This document shows positions 35,877-46,651 of a DNA stretch of 64,000 nucleotides, one piece after another. A model generated the notes under the pieces. That model had not been told where the DNA came from and ran no database searches. It saw only the letters and a list, made by a program, of their open reading frames with translations. A program made the position numbers and the translations under genes. The stretch covers positions 1 through 64,000 of the forward strand of contig JAMKCH010012567.1 in assembly GCA_023653785.1 (NCBI GenBank), written 5' to 3'. Source of the stretch: Ophioderma brevispina. Lineage: Eukaryota; Echinodermata; Ophiuroidea; Amphilepidida; Ophiodermatidae. How positions within the stretch are numbered: position 1 is the first letter of the stretch; every line of letters starts with the position of its first letter.

Positions 35877-36091
35877 CATGTAAGGGTGGAGAAATGTTGC
35901 CTTTCAAAGTTTATATCCAAAAGACAAAAATTCTCAGTTTGCCTGGTTAAGCATCCTATAGCAAAAAGAAAAGTATCCTGGTGATTACCCTATTTATTGG
36001 GTGGTCACCCACTACCTTGTGGGCACCATTTTTTTAAGGTATTCAAAATTTCTTGCCCACTGTTATTGTATGTGTTTGTCTACCTGACAGC

Positions 36092-36754
36092 CAGGGACTG
36101 TATTTTGAGGCGCGCGATCGCTCTAACGCGCCTTGCGAGCGCCTGAAACAGGTTAGCATCGCACGATTCATCGCTCGCCTTAGAAAGGAGTAAATTTAGT
36201 TAAAAAACCGTGTCGCTTTCGTTATACAAAACTTTAAAATACTGTACCTACAATTGTAAAAAGCCTTCAGACTTTATTACTGGACAAAATGTTATCGTAC
36301 ATCATAGTCGGGCATAAATTAATGTAATTATATAATTAACCAATCAGGGCACGTAATAGCATTATTGACAACATTATTGACCTTAGCCACGCCTGAGGCC
36401 TGATGTGTCAAATTGTGACCGGGCCTCGGGTACAATTTTGAATGGAAAACGCTACGTTTAGAACAATTTAACGTACGTTTCAGTTCAGAATATCATTTCA
36501 CAGAAAGCTTCGTGCACATATTTTCTGATTTTGGTAAAAAATACGCAAGCAGTCTTAGCTTAGTGCACGGTCCCAATAGTAGAAATAAGCTGTTCTGGAG
36601 AGGTAGAGTAGCCAAATTCGACAACCATCGATAGGTGTATGTTGGTGTACACGTCATGGCATTAAATTTTCGTAACAGCTCCACTGCAGCTCTTCTGGGA
36701 ATTTCAAGAAGAGCTTTTAACAGCTCGCCTGCCATTTTCAAAATACAGTCCCTG
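36092..36754. mobile_element. 663-bp TIR element, CAGGGACTGTATTTTGA ends, 7-bp target duplication
   Basis: Starts CAGGGACTGTATTTTGA and ends TCAAAATACAGTCCCTG, a perfect 17-bp terminal inverted repeat. TGACAGC flanks it on both sides (36085-36091 and 36755-36761). A 7-bp duplication is unusual; hAT or P-type elements make 8 bp, and one base may be missing. A minus-strand frame of 82 codons at 36493-36741 starts inside the right end but resembles no transposase. It lies in the same intron as the hAT-like element. Confidence 0.85.
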
Positions 36755-36942
36755 TGACAGCTGTCAGATCATTATCTCAAAACAGGTCTAAGGAGTACAA
36801 TACCTACATGATTTCAATATGTAATAGCAACTGCGTGAAGTAATGCCTGCATTATCATTGATTGTAGCTGTTCACTTGTAATTTTTTTGCTGCTCTTTGT
36901 TTTTTGTGTCAAATTGTTTTTTACTTTTCTTCTTGTACTCAC

Positions 36943-37149
36943 CAAGTTGTTCAACAAACTGTACCAAGTATCTGTTGCTAGGATGAATAATGGAAGCTCC
37001 CGATTCATAGTCTCGTCCTGCAACGTTAACAGTTTTCACACGACCCCCTATGTTTTCCATATTGTAAAGGTCAATCTGAGCTGTATCACCAAACAGTTTA
37101 CGCAGAAAATATGCTGATGATGTGCCTCCGATGCCACCTCCAATAATTG
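36943..37149 (-). CDS. PCYOX1: Prenylcysteine oxidase-like gene, exon with FAD-binding N-terminus
   Basis: A clean 207-bp exon: acceptor TTCATCTCATTCAG (minus strand, next to 37149), donor CAACTTG/GTGAGT (36943). It encodes AIIGGGIGGTSSAYFLRKLF, the GxGxxG dinucleotide-binding motif that holds FAD. Next comes IDLYNMENIGGRVKTV with the GGR motif of this flavoprotein class, and then YESGASIIHPSNRYLVQFVE. The order and spacing match the start of mature prenylcysteine oxidase. A signal peptide would lie on an earlier exon upstream of 37149, which I could not find. PCYOX1 versus the related PCYOX1-like paralog cannot be separated by eye. Confidence 0.92.
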
Positions 37150-37229
37150 CTGAATGAGATGAAGAAAAATGTGTATGGTGTTTTGATTACTAATCAGGAA
37201 AATACAACAAGTAAACTTGCATCATCCCC

Positions 37230-37515
37230 CTGGCAAGATGACAGTCTGGAACATGACCTCCAAATGACCTTTGACCTTGGTCCATGACCTTTGACATCAT
37301 CCATATGAATGATCCCCTATTGCACCTTTACCCCAAGTCCGTTTTAAATCGGACTTAAATTTTTTGAACAAGATATGAAAACCGAAAACCTAACCAAAGT
37401 AGAACACACATACATTTACACAACATGACCTCAGATGACCTTTGACCTTGGTCTGACCTTTGACATCATCTACATATGAATGAACCCCCATCCACATTAA
37501 CCCCAAGTCTGTAAT
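37230..37515. repeat. DR1-type TGACCTTTGACCT repeat, second cluster
   Basis: Two diverged units with TGACCTTTGACCT at 37265 and 37436, each followed within ~10 bp by a second TGACCTTTGACAT. ATATGAATGA(A/T)CCCC and CCCCAAGTC(C/T)GT words repeat in both. Same family as 34530-34925. Confidence 0.7.
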
Positions 37516-37559
37516 AAAATTGGATTGATTCAGCCCAAATTTATTAGTCGAGCTATGTC

Positions 37560-38125
37560 TATGAGTAGTTCTGCTAAGCATAACTCCACATTATGTCTTT
37601 AACAACATGTTGTCATTAACAGATGTGGAGTTATGCAAAAACACATTGAATACCTTTCCCCTGTTACCTACCTCAACTTTGTCGATCTCAAAATCCCTCT
37701 AAATGTACGATATATCCCTGTTTTCACTATCAAACACAACTTAAGATCCTATATAATGCGATGACATATGTGAACAAAACTTAAAAGAATTAGAAATTAA
37801 AAATTTTGAAGAAAATTGCAACTACAATCACTCTGCATGAGAAAGGTTGTTTCTACGGAAAATGATGGATTCTACTGTTGTTTAGACACATTTTTGAGGA
37901 TTAACTATTTCAAAAGGCTAATTATATTAAGAACATATATACTCGATCCTGAATTCCTTTGGTTATTTGTTCGTCTGCGTCTGCCAAAGGTGGCTCTGAC
38001 ATGGCCTTGATCAGGTGGTAACAGGGGAAAGGTATTCCTGTGGTTTTGCATAACATATCTGTTAATGTCAACATGTTAAAGACATAATGTGGAAATTATG
38101 CTTAGCAGAACTAATGTCTTGGAGT
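37560..38125. mobile_element. Foldback element with ~110-bp inverted arms
   Basis: The left arm (37565-37672) contains AGTTCTGCTAAGCATAA, CCACATTATGTCTTTAACA, GTCATTAACAGAT and AATACCTTTCCCCTGTTACC. The right arm (38013-38115) carries the same words inverted. About 340 bp of unique sequence separates them; its open frame at 37816-38010 shows no domain. No clear target duplication. Confidence 0.7.
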
Positions 38126-39895
38126 GGCAAAATATTGGGCAAGGACTGCATCCGACCCAATATTTGAAAAAAACTCAAAAGCGGAGACCCAATAAAATTG
38201 AAGGCAAATCATCCAAAATGCTCATATTCATGCGTAGGATCCATTATATTATGGCATATCGGGGACACATCAAAGCTGATTGTTTAAATCAGACTTAAAC
38301 TCCACTTTGAACAGATGTAAAATAACGAAAACCAACCAAATGAACACACAACAACACATACGGACATGGAGCGCTCTGCAAAATCCCCCTACGGTGTTCA
38401 AGCTAGTGGAGACAGAGGCAGCATGAACCTGCCAGATTAGGTTTTGAAACTAGGCGTGTCAAAGACGCCTCGATTTTTATCCACCACCGCGACACCGAGA
38501 GGCCAAGGCGCGTGTCGAACGCCCCGGGGGGGAGGCGTGAGGCCGAGCGGGAGCGACACCGCTTGAGGCGGTCCAGAGAGGGGCCGACTCAACCAAACTT
38601 GAATAGCATATCAAAGCCTTGATAAAAGGCTAGTTTTGAACAAGATGGGACTACCCAAGAAGAAAAACATGTGATCTTTGTTGGAAGGTGGAAACTCAGT
38701 GGACAATTCTGTCTACCGTGGAAATATTCTGTCTACGTGGAAGCGATTTTTTTTCCAAGAGGACACGGTTGCAAAAGTGAGTCCAGTCCACATATCAAGT
38801 TTCAACACAGGTTTCGCGCAATGCCATGGAACTGAAATGGTAATTGGGGTCATCAGTCACATGGAATGAAAAAGAGCCTGAAAAATAGGGTGATTTGGCA
38901 GCACATACCCATACTCAGTGAGAACCCCCGGCCGCCCAGGATCAGAGACAAGGCGTTGGTTTCGGAGCAGTAGAGACGCAGAGAACCAGGATGTTTGCAC
39001 TCACAGACATGTCAAAGGGTTTCTCTCTCCGGTCCCCGACTATTATCTGAATCCCGGGAATCTGACTATTAATGGCAAAAGTGAGATTAGGACCCTACAT
39101 GGTTACTGGTTAAATACTATTAAATCACCCAAACCGAGGGTGCGGCCTTGCGGGCGGCATTCGGGTACCCGCCTGACCTTGAATTACCCGGGTCTGAATT
39201 TCAGTCCCGGTTACCGGACTGTCAGTTTTAAAAAGTCAAATAAGTTAATTTGTACAATGCCTCTAACTTTACCAAATATCGTAATTACCGTCACATGGCC
39301 AAGAGAGGTGTAGTGGAGTCCTCTCAAATGCCAAAAGTTGTGGGACAATTTTTCATCTCAATAAGATGTGAACACAGAAAAATCCTATTCTTAATATCAT
39401 AAAAACCACTGACTTTAGCTCACAAAGCATAAAAATGGCTTGTGGTTCCTGAAGTAAACATTTCTTATCAAGTAATTACATGTTTTGTACTGTACAATAT
39501 AAGCTGTTGCAATGCATTATGGGTGGGCTAATCACCTAGATACAACATATGTGAAGCCAGAATGGACATATTGAGGAATACCCCATGACCCTTCAAAGTT
39601 CAGCGAACTTAGACCACCACTCCTTTGGGGTGGGTGGGAAGGGGGATTGCAATAAAAAAAAAGAAGTAAAAATGAGGGGTAATTATGAAAATTAGGTCAG
39701 TTATACTTGCAGATATCATGGTTACTATTTTCATTGGGCTAGTTGTAAGGGCCCTTTTGATGCAATAATAACAAAAAATTGGTCTGATGAAAACCTTTGG
39801 TGAAAATTATGTGACAGCGGTCTGAAAAGTTAGAGATTTTGTGCAGTCAACTGGTAACTGCAGTCATTTCGGGTACCTATTGCCGCCCGACAAAA
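38126..39895. other. Gene-free stretch, partly GC-rich
   Basis: 38155-38195 carries the CCCAATATTT...GCGGAGACCCAATAA words also seen at 33195-33225. 38455-38600 is GC-rich with GAGGC/GCCTC repeats and a CCCCGGGGGGG block. A 131-codon plus-strand frame at 38918-39313 is Arg/Pro-rich and has no domain. The first exon of the PCYOX-like gene should lie upstream of 37149, here or beyond; not found. Confidence 0.35.
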
Positions 39896-40228
39896 TTAAA
39901 GGTGCAACAAGAGACTTTGAACGACCCAAATATTGCGTCATAATAGGAATTTCATATAGAATAGACCATCAATAGATTTCTTACTATAGTATTATCTGCA
40001 AAAAATGTCTTAAACAGAGAAAAAAGGTGATTTTGATTTGTTATAAATTTTTAAATATAAAAATAGGCTGATTTTGTATTTGCTTCCTATACGAAATTAG
40101 AAAATTCACAATTTTGTAACAAAGAAAAAAATTTCTCAAGCTTAATACTTTCGGCTTGGGGGATATTTGATGGAAAGCTTTATCAATGCAGGGCAAAATC
40201 AGCTAAGTTTAAATTTTTTAGGGATCAC
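39896..40228 (-). mobile_element. Family B repeat, copy 2 (inverted relative to copy 1)
   Basis: On the plus strand it starts TTAAAGGTGCAACAAGAGAC. On the minus strand it therefore ends GTCTCTTGTTGCACCTTTAA. Combined with the start of copy 1, the family has terminal inverted repeats TTAAAGGTGCAAC(A/G)AGAGA. The body aligns with 28840-29118 in reverse complement. The end near 40228 is truncated. Non-coding. Confidence 0.65.
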
Positions 40229-42096
40229 ATGATTCGTGAAATCTGTTGTTTGGACCTTTATCGAGCACCCAGGTACATAAATACCCGAAAATCGCAGCCC
40301 TACCCAAAAATCAGGCGATCCACTCACCTTCAGAAAACCCTCTTCTATCCAATGGCGGCTTTTATAACACATTTTGTTTAAAATAGTCCTTAAATTGAAG
40401 AAAATTGTCAAAAAAATCCATTTTTCGAGCTACAGATAAGCCGGAAAAACTCTCGGTGAGGCTTGCAAACCGGCGTAGTCGGCGTGTGCGATTATATGCC
40501 AAAAACACGGCTGTTCCCCAATCGGAATGCCACATGGTTATCCCTCTAACTTTTGGACCAATCAAGTGAAGTGTTCCAGCAGTAGTGCGCATTTTAAAAA
40601 TGCGTCTTCACTTTCGAACGAGTGCATTTTACTCGCAAATTCTCCCCTTTTCTACCAAATCCATTCTTTTTTCATATTAACCCGGGTTCCAAAACGGAAA
40701 TATTAATTGATCGATGTTAGTAAGTTTCACGAGTTTGTTTAATGTTTTGGTGTCTTTTCAGGCCAGAAATGTTGCTGATTTCGGGCGATTTTCAAAAATG
40801 GTTTAACCTTGCAAGTTGCATGTTGCTGTGTTTACCCCATAATTCATGCATTTGTCCCAATTTTCAAGCACGGCACTCTTCCAAAAAAAATTAACTTGTT
40901 CAAACGTGTTCACGGGAGATATCTAATCTAGTCTGGTTGCTGTAAGAATGGATTTGAATTAGAAAGATTTCATCCTAGGGTTAGGGTCCTAAATACACCA
41001 GGATTACCGAGTATGTTTAATTTTAATTGTTAGTCTACTCTAGTACTAGTCCTGATGATAAGACTAGATAGTCTTAACTTTTTATGGCTGTGTTCTCATA
41101 GACTATCTAGTCATCAAGTCTGGAAAAGTGCGGAACTGGGAACCTGGTTCCAGGGAAAATCTTCTATTTGGAGGGAAATGGTAGTCATGTAAATAAAGGA
41201 AATACATAAGGAATTGACGGGACAATTTTGCAATCTTGAACGGAAATTTTGATGTTGTGTTCCCGGGAATTTTGGCATTTTTCCAGCCCTGCTAGTCTGA
41301 AGGAGTGGTGTGTATGAAAGTGCCATTAAGCCAAGATACACAGACCGCTTCTGCTCTAACTTTACGCTGCAAATGGCGCCATAAATATTACTTATTGCAA
41401 TAACATGACTGCACCATTTTTCCCAATTTAAAAGTTTTACATTATGAAATGTCAGGAGAATATTACCTGTTGTGTCTACATTGGGATGCCACCAATTTGG
41501 CACCTTGTGTAACTGTTGACATGGAACTTTTTTGGGAACAAATTGTAGCATCGGTAACAAATTGGTAAGACAATTAATTCTACAGACTCTAGAGTGCTAT
41601 GTATGTCAAAAGAACAAAATTATCTTTTTATTTAATTGAGGAAATTATACATCTCAAAACACCTTCAAACCGTTAAATGGCCTTGGAACTCCACAGAACA
41701 GGTGGATACTTATGGAACTGAAGATTATATCCACAATTTTTAAGTATATGCCAGAAGTGGACAATTATTGGAAACGTAAATCTATTACAGTTCGAGGTTA
41801 AGCTAGAACTGGGCACTCCATAGAGGGCCCGTGCACAGAGCTAAATTAGATTGAAGGACTTTGTTTGACCTCCAGATCAAAAAAGCATGTGAAGCATACA
41901 ATCAATGAAACCTGGTTAAAACATGAATATTAAGGTATGTGGGAAGGTGATAAACGGTAGTATGAAGGAGTGGGTTGTGAGTCTGGGGGGGGTATGTGTT
42001 TTTATGGAGGCAGGTTGACCAAGATAAACCTATTGACCTGAGTGCAGTGCCTATTGGGAAATCCGCCACGGCCCCGGGCTAGACTGTGCAAGCTAC
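40229..42096. other. Gene-free stretch
   Basis: A minus-strand frame of 148 codons at 41114-41560 is the second longest in the window. A donor-like CAACAG/GTAATA near 41465 might end an exon reading KVPNWWHPNVDTT, but no acceptor or family is visible. An imperfect palindrome (GACTAGATAGTCTT...AGACTATCTAGTC) lies at 41064-41115. Confidence 0.3.
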
Positions 42097-42727
42097 TTAG
42101 TACTAGTTCTGGATGAGCCTAACCTTTTAAATTGTGCTTTCATTCATCTTTAACATTGGACATTCTCGTATATCAGCTAACGTCAAGGTTAGCCGCTGTA
42201 CATGGAATTGGTATCAAAAATAAGCCAAATGCCAAATTTTAAAGTAATCTGACATCGTCAAGATTTTTCAAAAGTACCTCAAAACAGGATCTTACAATAT
42301 CTTACAAGAACAAGAATCCACAAGTTGTTTTGTTGATCAACAAACGTCGGTGTCAAACCTTGGAAACCGCCATAAATCCGAAACTGGCAACCACTCCATC
42401 ATGACAGTTTTAGGGAGTAAATAATTCTGCATTGAAAATTAATCCAATTAGATACTTTTTTTCCGCGTTTGGACAAAAAACAATGTGTGGTTCTTGTTCT
42501 GTAGTATGTAAGATGCTACAGAGTCCGGTTTGAGGTAAGTTGGAACAATTTGACGAGGTCAGATGACTTTAAATGGCATTTGCTTATGGTGATACCAAGT
42601 CCATGTACAGCGCCATAACCTTTACGTTAGCTGATAGTGATATACGATAATGTCCAAAGTTAAAAGATAATGAAAGACAAAAAGGTTATGCAAGGTAAGC
42701 AGACTTACTCTAGACTAGAACTAAAGT
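42097..42727. mobile_element. Foldback element with ~270-bp inverted arms
   Basis: Left-arm words (TTAGTACTAGTTCT, CGTATATCAGCTAACGT, GCTGTACATGGA, GCCAAATGCCA, TCTGACATCGTCAA, GTACCTCAAA) recur inverted and in reverse order in the right arm up to AGACTAGAACTAAAG. Arms are about 42097-42370 and 42445-42727, with indels. The outer end TAGAACTAAAG is shared with the repeats at 45192 and 51318. Non-coding. Confidence 0.75.
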
Positions 42728-43380
42728 CACTCATTTTTGAATATCAAAGTCAGTAAGCTAATAATATTTTGCAACACTGCACTTGTTAACGACACACATA
42801 TTTGGTCTACGATAATCAGATTCCTGTCGACTTAGAACATTTCCGCATGCACGAGCCAAGCCAATTCTCGAATGTGTTCCCCCAACCCATGCGAGCAGCA
42901 TTGACAACCACCGACCCCCCCCCGGACGCAAACGGCGGCTGCTAGTGTCCAATACCGGCCTGCTTCCTCGCCGTCCTACGAACGTGAAAATTTTGTTGCT
43001 TTCGGTGCAGAAGAGAGAGATTCGAACGATGTGCTGACACAGTTTCACAAATTTACCCATTTAATCACCATATATGAAGTAAAACTTGGCAGTCAATGAT
43101 CAGCCTGCAACCTGGCAAAATCTCGTCTCTTTGTACACAGAGGTCAATGTAAAATCACAATCAAAGGTCACAACCAGGTCAGGTCAAAATCTTCCTTGTA
43201 TGGAGCGCGGAACATACCAAAATTCTGACCACATTCGAAAATCGACCATTATAGCTTGTACTCGAAGCGCTCTGAAACAAATACACAAGGCAAATAGTTG
43301 ATATGAAAAAAGGCGGAAAAGTAAAACAAGGAATTTTTTTTATCTATATTAAACTGCAACAAAGTTTAGGCCAAAGGAAA
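42728..43380. other. Gene-free stretch, CpG-containing patch
   Basis: 42820-43010 is less AT-rich and contains several CG dinucleotides and a C run. A minus-strand open frame of 100 codons covers it, without a domain. Near 43160, AAAGGTCA and CAGGTCAGGTCAAA are GGTCA half-sites. A promoter or first exon is possible but not supported. Confidence 0.3.
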
Positions 43381-43384
43381 TTAG

Positions 43385-43860
43385 ATCCACAACCCCGGGG
43401 GTGTGGGGGGGGGTGGGGGGATCACATATTAAATAAATGGATATGGGTGTAAGGCTGGCACTCCAAAACAAGGGGCATTCAGTGACCTAAAACATATAGG
43501 GCCTTTGGGTGAGAAACAGCCAAATGTCTCAAAAGGGGCTTTTCGGGTGACAAATTTGGATTTTTTTTCAAAAATTGGTTCTTTTTAGAAAATTTTGCAA
43601 AAACTTCACCCAAAAAATAGGGGTCTTTGGATGAACATTTTAAAAAGTTACTCCCCCCCCCACCCCAAGATAGGGGTCTATGGGAGACAGTGGTAATTTT
43701 TTAAAAACTAGGGGTCTGGGGGTGACATTTAAAACATTTGGGGTCTTTGAGTGACAGCGATGCTGAAAATGGGGGTCTTAACAGCCTGTCATGCATGTCA
43801 CCTCCAAGGGGGGGGGGGGGGATGGGGGTTAGTGCCCCCCCCCCCGTCCACAACCCATCC
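43385..43860. repeat. Tandem GGGGTCTTTGGGTGACA repeat with poly-G/C runs
   Basis: Variants of AGGGGTCTTTGGGTGACA occur about every 35-80 bp: near 43497, 43536, 43618, 43674, 43708, 43740 and 43771. Most are followed by AAATTTT-type spacers. Poly-G/C runs lie at 43408-43420, 43655-43665, 43808-43821 and 43836-43846. A related pair of units lies at 47980-48050. Non-coding. Confidence 0.7.
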
Positions 43861-45191
43861 ACAACTGTTTCCCCCCGAATTACCTAAAAAAAAATTGAGA
43901 TTTTTATAACATCTGAAAACGTTAGCCTTAGTAAACCACGTGTACCTAAAACGGGACCTAACAGGCAAATTCAGTCACAGATCTGCCAAAAATTTGCAAT
44001 TTGTTCTGTCTGGAAGCGGACAGAAATTACAACCAGTGGCCTTGGGACCGTGGGACACAAGCATGCCTCATAAAACAAAACCGACAAGGTTGGAATCAAC
44101 TTAAAATTTTGTGCATAAATTTTCTCAAGGATAGTGAACCCTGAATAAAACAGAAGGTGCTGGAATCACGAAATTCACCTTTAGGAGGACAGGAGGAGAT
44201 TTTTTTTCATACAAATTTCCTCAAATTGCACTGGATCGGTGTGGACAACCTAATGAGAGGTTTGAAAGTTGGGCAAGCAAGTGCAAAAGAAAACCGCAAA
44301 CCTGGTTTGAACGGGCCGCTATCCAAATCGTCCCAATTGAAAACCGTGCTTTGTATATTGTCGTGACGACAGAAAATCGTGATAAACACACAAAGGCTGA
44401 TTCACTTCAGGTGTGATCTAATACAATTGGTAAGCATTCCAAATATGCAAACAAAGATTTCTGGAAATGTCCCTTGTCTCTCTAAGATTAGGGGTGGAGC
44501 TGAAGAACGGCAAATTTACCAAAGAATTTTAGTAAAATTTTAAAAAGTTTTGTGGCAAACAGCTGCAAAAGTAGCTTAGGGAGTCTTCGCTGAAGCACAC
44601 TTGAATAGGGGTCGTTATAACTGCAGAAGAGGACTGACTGCCACATGTCTTATGAGGTCCCCCCCCACCCCCCACCGGGTAGAGACTTGCTGTTTGCGTG
44701 CACTTTCACTGAGGTGCATGATGAGGCCTGGGCAGCTTCAATTGGCATAACAAGACCTGTGCAAAATGGGAGGGGGGAAGAAGGGGTGCGGAGGCATTTT
44801 TGAGGGTTCAAATTGCACTGTACAAAAAAGTCAGTCCATTTGGGGGACTGGCGGGGGGGGGGGGGGGAGGGTGCGGCAAAAGGGTTCTGAGTGTGTCCGA
44901 CATGATAAGTTACTATGATACAAACCTTGGAGGGAACTCTTTCAAACCACAGACTCTCAACCAGTGTTAAATGTTATACAAAATACACTATGGCCTGGTG
45001 AATATATTCATTTCCATCTTGTATTATTCCATATACACGCTAAGGGAGGAGCAAATCATGACTAAAGTTACCAACTCATCAGTCAAGAGTAAACCTACAC
45101 TCTACAGGTACTCGTTCTTCATTCGTAAAGTCTGACTCACAGAGATTTGAAATAATGATTTTTTTTTTGTGTGTAAATAATGAAACATAGT
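43861..45191. other. Gene-free stretch with poly-G/C runs
   Basis: C-rich at 44660-44676 and a G run of about 17 near 44852-44869. No exon supported. Confidence 0.35.
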
Positions 45192-45492
45192 CAGCTAGAA
45201 CTAAAGATAGTAACCTAGAATGCCAATTCCAAAGTTTGGAATGATCGTAAGTTTCGTTTTGATGCAGTAAACATTTAGTGTAGTATTATGTCCCCTAGGA
45301 GATGTGTATAACAAAAATCCCGGATCCGGAATTTTATACAAGTTGGGAGTTTTCTATAATGAAGGCGCGATTTAATCTTAGCAATTTTCACACAGTGATT
45401 AGTTAATGGTACAAGCCTTATGTACACATGCAAAAAAAACGATTTTTTTTGAAATTGAGGGCGCCCCCTCAGGAAATCTCTGAGCGGCCTTA
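45192..45492 (-). repeat. Dispersed repeat family D, copy 1
   Basis: Contains AGCTAGAACTAAAGAT, TGATGCAGTAAACATTTA, ATCCGGAATTTT, GTACACATG and GAGGGCGCCCCCTCAG..AATCTCTGAG. The same words occur inverted at 51010-51318. No target duplication identified. Non-coding. Confidence 0.65.
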
Positions 45493-45498
45493 ATATAC

Positions 45499-45597
45499 CC
45501 ATCTGGACTAGACTTCCATCAACAGTTTTCCCATGTGCCTTCAGTTTGCCAATTCCAATCTTTGGCACTACCAGTTCTTGAGAGATGTTACCAACCT
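45499..45597 (-). CDS. Candidate internal exon of an unknown gene (weak)
   Basis: On the minus strand a TTTTTTGATGGGTAG acceptor-like site precedes 99 bp that are open and end before ATGG/GTATAT. They read VGNISQELVVPKIGIGKLKA, then HGKTVDGSLVQM. The amphipathic, non-repetitive composition resembles coding sequence. No family is recognised and no partner exon was found. It is upstream of, and on the same strand as, the PCYOX-like gene, but it does not look like that gene's signal-peptide exon. Confidence 0.25.
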
Positions 45598-46536
45598 CTA
45601 CCCATCAAAAAATTAAATCACATATCTCCATTTTTACTTGCAACTATGAACACAATGTTATATCTTTTGACACCCAGAGGCATGTATGCACAGCACGTTT
45701 CCTCCGAGGACAATCATATTGCTTTTTGTGTATTGTATTCACTGAAGACTGAAGGCACCATACTTCATTTTTCTGGGGGGGGGCCAAAGTAAAAAAAACA
45801 AAAAAACTTCCAAATTTGGGCCCCAAATCGCTGATATTTGCCCGAATGTGTTGAGTTTTTGCCCAATATCGCTGATTTTGGCCAAAAATCTGTCCTTTTT
45901 CTTTTTCTATTTTCTTTTCTACTGATCCTTTTGTGTTGTGGTGGTTTTGTGGAGGTGTCCCACTTTTGGGCCAGCCCCCACTCTGGTTCCCTTCCCCCTG
46001 GCCCCCTACCTTTGGGGGGTTCACTTGTTTGCTTTATCAACATCACTGATTAATTGCTTTCACGTGGTTTCAAGTTAAAAGCCATGTATGGTCAAATCAT
46101 GTCCAAACACAACAGGTTTTTTTTGGATTACAAATTTTCCCATATCAAAACTATCACTTGGAGGCGAGGTATTAGTATTTAACGACACACCTATCGTGTC
46201 ATTTTTATTGTCAAAGAAGATACTTTATTTTTCAATTCACTTAATTATCATCCTCCTCAGAATCCCATTTTTAGAAGCAGAGGAAACACGTAGTACACAG
46301 GAAAACCTTCAGTGCGAGGCTAGTATTGACTGGAAACCAAAAGCACATGGAATCGCTGCAGGCGCGACCGAGGGTCAAACCTTGGACCACAGTGGTGCGC
46401 AGCACAATGATCAGTGATGGTCGGAAGGGGACCTAGGAAAATCCTTGAGGGTTGGGGTCACATAATGGGACCAATTAAGTCCAACATTTGTTTTTAAATA
46501 TGCAATATCTACTAATTGGTCCTTCTGATTCACAAA
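45598..46536. other. Gene-free stretch with a G/T-rich repeat-like block
   Basis: 45770-46030 has a poly-G run, then reiterated GGCC.AAATCGCTGAT.TTTGCCC words at 45820, 45865 and 45880, then a C/T-rich block. It looks like an old simple-repeat-derived element. The open frames here on both strands are low complexity. Confidence 0.4.
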
Positions 46537-46651
46537 TTGCCAAGCTTCAACAATCAAAATGCAGCTGCCAGCCTTGTCACTCACTCATGCCTTCATGACC
46601 ATATCACCACCATGCTCCACCGACTTCACTGGCTTCCAGTGAAGTATCATT
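46537..46651 (+). pseudogene. CR1-like LINE scrap (end of reverse transcriptase)
   Basis: One frame without internal stops reads NNQNAAASLVTHSCLHDHIT, then TMLHRLHWLPVKYHS and a stop. The pattern 'NAAA.L(V/I)......DHITP.L..LHWLPVKYRI' is a hallmark of the C-terminal end of CR1/Jockey-group reverse transcriptases (known family feature). Only ~38 codons survive, so it is a 5'-truncated scrap. Confidence 0.7.

Larger units (their letters stand above)
35131..36942 (-). other. Intron of the PCYOX-like gene carrying two DNA-transposon insertions
   Basis: 1.8 kb between exons at 34956-35130 and 36943-37149. Most of it is made of the hAT-like element (35165-35876) and the TIR element (36092-36754). 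The remainder is unremarkable AT-rich sequence. Confidence 0.7.

Noticed and set aside
41114..41560. 148-codon minus-strand frame
   Set aside because: No recognised family, ordinary AT-rich composition, and only a donor-like site without an acceptor. Kept only as a remark.
46300..46420. Coding-like plus-strand segment (LQCEASIDWKPKAHGIAAGA)
   Set aside because: No domain or splice evidence; a GAGGGTCAAACCTTGGACCA stretch hints at a tRNA-like or repeat origin, but not enough for a SINE call.
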